The notes beneath the pieces are model-generated. The model was not told the DNA's origin, searched no databases, and saw nothing but the letters and a program-made list of their open reading frames with translations. Position numbers and translations under genes: made by a program. From SG8-41 sp035574195 (GTDB lineage Bacteria > Pseudomonadota > Gammaproteobacteria > Burkholderiales > SG8-41), in assembly GCA_035574195.1 (NCBI GenBank), contig DATLZE010000086.1, positions 1 through 48,076 of the forward strand: a DNA stretch of 48,076 nucleotides, in the 5' to 3' direction. This document shows, in pieces, positions 46,506-48,076 of the stretch; the stretch's first letter is position 1, and each line of letters starts with the position of its first letter.

Positions 46506-46733
46506 TCACTTCTTCTTCATGAAGAAGACGAACTCGTTCTCGAGCTTTTCCGAGGAAAGCAGGGGGTTGCCGGTCTGCTTGGAGAAGGCCTGGAAGTCCT
46601 TGACCGAGCCAGGGTCGGTCGCGAGCACTTTGAGCACCTGTCCGGAGGCCATGTCGGCCAGCGCCTTCTTGGTGCGCAAGATCGGCAGCGGGCAATTGAG
46701 CCCGCGCGCGTCCAATTCCTTGTCGAAGTGCAT
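46506..46733 (-). CDS. tusA: TusA sulfur carrier
   Basis: A 75-residue TusA/SirA family protein. The persulfide-bearing cysteine is C14 in the hallmark GLNCPLPILRTKKAL, followed by SGQVLKVLATDPGSVKDF. Size is typical. TusA carries sulfur to DsrE-type proteins and to the sHdr complex in oxidisers, or to tRNA thiolation elsewhere; the neighbours support the first. The ATG at 46733 lies 33 bp downstream of a predicted promoter -10. It is followed by the ligase-like gene on the same strand after 46 bp. Confidence 0.95.
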   Translation of the reverse strand: MHFDKELDARGLNCPLPILRTKKALADMASGQVLKVLATDPGSVKDFQAFSKQTGNPLLSSEKLENEFVFFMKKK

Positions 46734-46766
46734 CTTGTTCGCTCTGGGGATTGACGACCGCCTGCT

Positions 46767-46795
46767 AATTTACGGGCATTCTGCCATCGCCGCAA
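46767..46795 (-). promoter_or_regulatory. Predicted promoter of tusA-sLpl
   Basis: On the minus strand TTGCGG (46790-46795) and TAAATT (46767-46772) are spaced by 17 bp, in the divergent gap between tusA and the radical SAM gene. The start would be near 46760. Confidence 0.55.
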
Positions 46796-46819
46796 GCCGG
46801 GCGCGCGGCAGCGCCTGTT

Positions 46820-46830
46820 ATATTAGAAAA
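46820..46830. promoter_or_regulatory. Shared 11-mer, copy B (radical SAM promoter)
   Basis: ATATTAGAAAA, identical to copy A at the DsrE promoter, ends 9 bp before a TATACT that can serve as -10 of the radical SAM gene (46840-46845). It thus falls in the -35/spacer region, where a repressor would act. Eight of nine bases beyond it are not conserved, but both sites then reach GATGC. Confidence 0.5.
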
Positions 46831-46883
46831 CTCGGATGCTATACTGGCCGCCGGCGCGTGGGACGACGCGACCGGAGGATGTC

Positions 46884-47921
46884 ATGGACTGGATGGAACG
46901 GCTCGCCGCCGTCGAGGAGCTGGAGGGCATCGGGCTCGATGCGGGGCTTGTCGCAGCGTGCGAGCGCGAGGCGCACGCCACCGTCGGCCGCGAGATCCGC
47001 TTCTCGACTCCCACCTTCAAGACCTATTCGAGCTGCGAGCTCGCGGGCTGCGGCAAGGCGAGCTTCCCGGCTTTCTCGGTCACGGGCCCGGCCTGTGCGC
47101 TGCAGTGCGAGCACTGCCGGGCGAAGATCCTCGAGCCCATGATCCCGGCCACCTCGCCCGAAGCGCTCGAGCGCAAGGTGCGGGAACTCGCCGCAACGCG
47201 GGAGCTGGGGGGCTTTCTGCTCTCCGGCGGCTCCAACCGACGCAACGAGATCCGCTACGAGCGCTACTATCCCGTGATCGAGCGCCTCAAGCGCGATTTC
47301 CCGCATCTCAAGATCGCGGTGCATTCGGCGCTCCTCGACGAGCCGCGTGCGCGCGCGATGGAGGCGGCCGGCGTGGACACGGTCATGATGGATGTCATCG
47401 GCGCGCGCGAGACGATCGCCGAGGTCTACCACCTCGACCGCCCCGTCGCGGATTTCGAGGCGACGCTCGCGGCGCTGTGCGCCACCTCGATGCAGGTCGT
47501 GCCGCACATCGTGATCGGGCTGCACTTCGGGCGCATCCTCGGCGAGCCCGCCGCGCTCGACATCGTCGCTCGCCACCGCATCCACTCGCTGGTGCTGGTG
47601 ATCGTCATGCCGTTCTACGCGCGCCCCGCAACCTACTGCACGCCGCAGGCGGAGGAAGCCGGGTGGTTCTTCCTCGAGGCGAGGAAGCGGATCGCCGGGC
47701 GGCCGGTGCTCCTCGGCTGCGCCCGCCCGCCCGGGCCCCACCGCCGGGCGACCGATGCCTATGCGGTGCTGGCGGGCCTGGACGGCATCGCCTACCCGGC
47801 CGAGGGCGCGCTCGCGGTCGCAGCCGCGATCGGGCGCCCCGCGATCCAGGAGCACGCTTGCTGTTCGGTGAGGACCGGGCGCACGATCCGGCTCGACTCT
47901 CCCACGCGGCTTCCCGCATGA
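46884..47921 (+). CDS. Radical SAM protein, probable LipS-type lipoyl synthase
   Basis: A 345-residue radical SAM enzyme. The S-adenosylmethionine cluster motif is C71-x3-C75-x2-C78 (CALQCEHC), with extra cysteines at C51 and C56 and a C-C pair near the C-terminus (EHACCS) that could hold a second cluster. The barrel includes LGGFLLSGGSNRRNEIRYERY (in parts), LKIAVHSALLDE and VDTVMMDVIGARETI. The C-terminus has LLGCARPPGPHR. This fits the LipS1/LipS2 proteins that work as a pair in lipoate assembly for sHdr lipoate-binding proteins; I cannot say which of the two it is. ATG at 46884 follows GGAGG. It overlaps the next gene by 4 bp (ATGA). Confidence 0.75.
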   Translation: MDWMERLAAVEELEGIGLDAGLVAACEREAHATVGREIRFSTPTFKTYSSCELAGCGKASFPAFSVTGPACALQCEHCRAKILEPMIPATSPEALERKVRELAATRELGGFLLSGGSNRRNEIRYERYYPVIERLKRDFPHLKIAVHSALLDEPRARAMEAAGVDTVMMDVIGARETIAEVYHLDRPVADFEATLAALCATSMQVVPHIVIGLHFGRILGEPAALDIVARHRIHSLVLVIVMPFYARPATYCTPQAEEAGWFFLEARKRIAGRPVLLGCARPPGPHRRATDAYAVLAGLDGIAYPAEGALAVAAAIGRPAIQEHACCSVRTGRTIRLDSPTRLPA

Positions 47922-48076
47922 GCATGCGCAACGCCGATGTTCTCGTGATCGGGCTCGGCCCGGCGGGCGCCGCCGCGGCGGCGGCGGCCGCGCGCGCCGG
48001 CTGCCGGGTGCTTGCGCTCGAGCGCAGGCGCGAGCCCGGCCGCCCGGTCCAGTGCGCGGAGTTCGTGCCGGCGATG
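47918..48076 (+). CDS. FAD-dependent oxidoreductase, LipT-like (partial)
   Basis: The first 53 codons of a flavoprotein that runs off the window. A dinucleotide fold is visible: VLVIGLGPAGAAAAAAAARAG gives G-x-G-x-x-G, then VLALERR marks the end of the second strand, and C-A-E-F-V-P recalls geranylgeranyl-reductase-like proteins. A flavoprotein of that type, LipT, sits beside lipS1/lipS2 in sHdr gene clusters. The ATG overlaps the radical SAM stop (ATGA), so the two are coupled; a second in-frame ATG is two codons later. Confidence 0.75.
   Translation, partial: MSMRNADVLVIGLGPAGAAAAAAAARAGCRVLALERRREPGRPVQCAEFVPAM

Overview
This is a GC-rich (roughly two-thirds G+C), densely coded chromosomal segment with no phage, insertion sequence or CRISPR. 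The gene order points to a betaproteobacterium: ampD next to a pilRS-type pair, ispB facing rplU-rpmA-obgE-proB, a CNP1-like gene, proS followed by a lytic transglycosylase and a YihY protein, the sigma factor/DUF3619/DUF3106/RDD run, and ilvI-ilvH-ilvC-psd-pssA-leuA. The right edge carries sulfur-trafficking and lipoate-assembly genes, which suggests a sulfur-oxidising member of that group. Taxonomy is inferred from gene content only.

Layout. 0-4.9 kb: class I ribonucleotide reductase nrdAB and a small DUF2442 gene, behind a control region with a good NrdR box, a degenerate second box on the -10, and a perfect DnaA box. 4.9-9.1 kb: ampD, NtrC-type regulator, PilS-type kinase, a PP0621-type protein and tRNA-Pro(CGG). 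9.2-13.8 kb: ispB, rplU, rpmA, obgE, proB and a CNP1-like protein. 14-16.6 kb: a rubrerythrin/Fe-S oxidoreductase/DUF3501 cluster behind a consensus promoter with a perfect palindrome at the start site. 16.6-25.4 kb: CBS protein, rppH, a spermidine-synthase-like protein, proS, lytic transglycosylase, yihY, wrbA, a small lipoprotein frame without a normal start codon, DUF2905, a kinase-like/BON fusion and an exported metallo-beta-lactamase-fold protein lacking two metal ligands.

25.5-32.2 kb: branched-chain amino acid genes (leuA, ilvC, ilvH, ilvI) interleaved with pssA and psd. A promoter and a leucine-rich mini-frame precede leuA. 32.4-34.4 kb: an ECF-like sigma factor that seems to start at CTG, DUF3619, DUF3106 and RDD proteins. 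34.5-43.6 kb: lptFG, divergent pepA-holC, valS in frame with an upstream coding region, and an MFS transporter.

43.9-48.1 kb: a FecR-domain protein with a Tat-like signal, DsrE3-type protein, lipoate-ligase-like protein with altered catalytic motifs, TusA, a radical SAM protein and the start of a GG-reductase-like flavoprotein. This set matches the accessory genes of the sulfur-oxidising heterodisulfide-reductase-like (sHdr) pathway. The sHdr core itself is not visible and would lie beyond the right edge or elsewhere. Two promoters in this block share an identical AT-rich 11-mer, which suggests co-regulation.

A second signal runs through the window: at least seven short intergenic gaps are filled by degenerate tandem words with a 7-nt period, a different word in each gap, often reaching from one gene's stop to the next gene.
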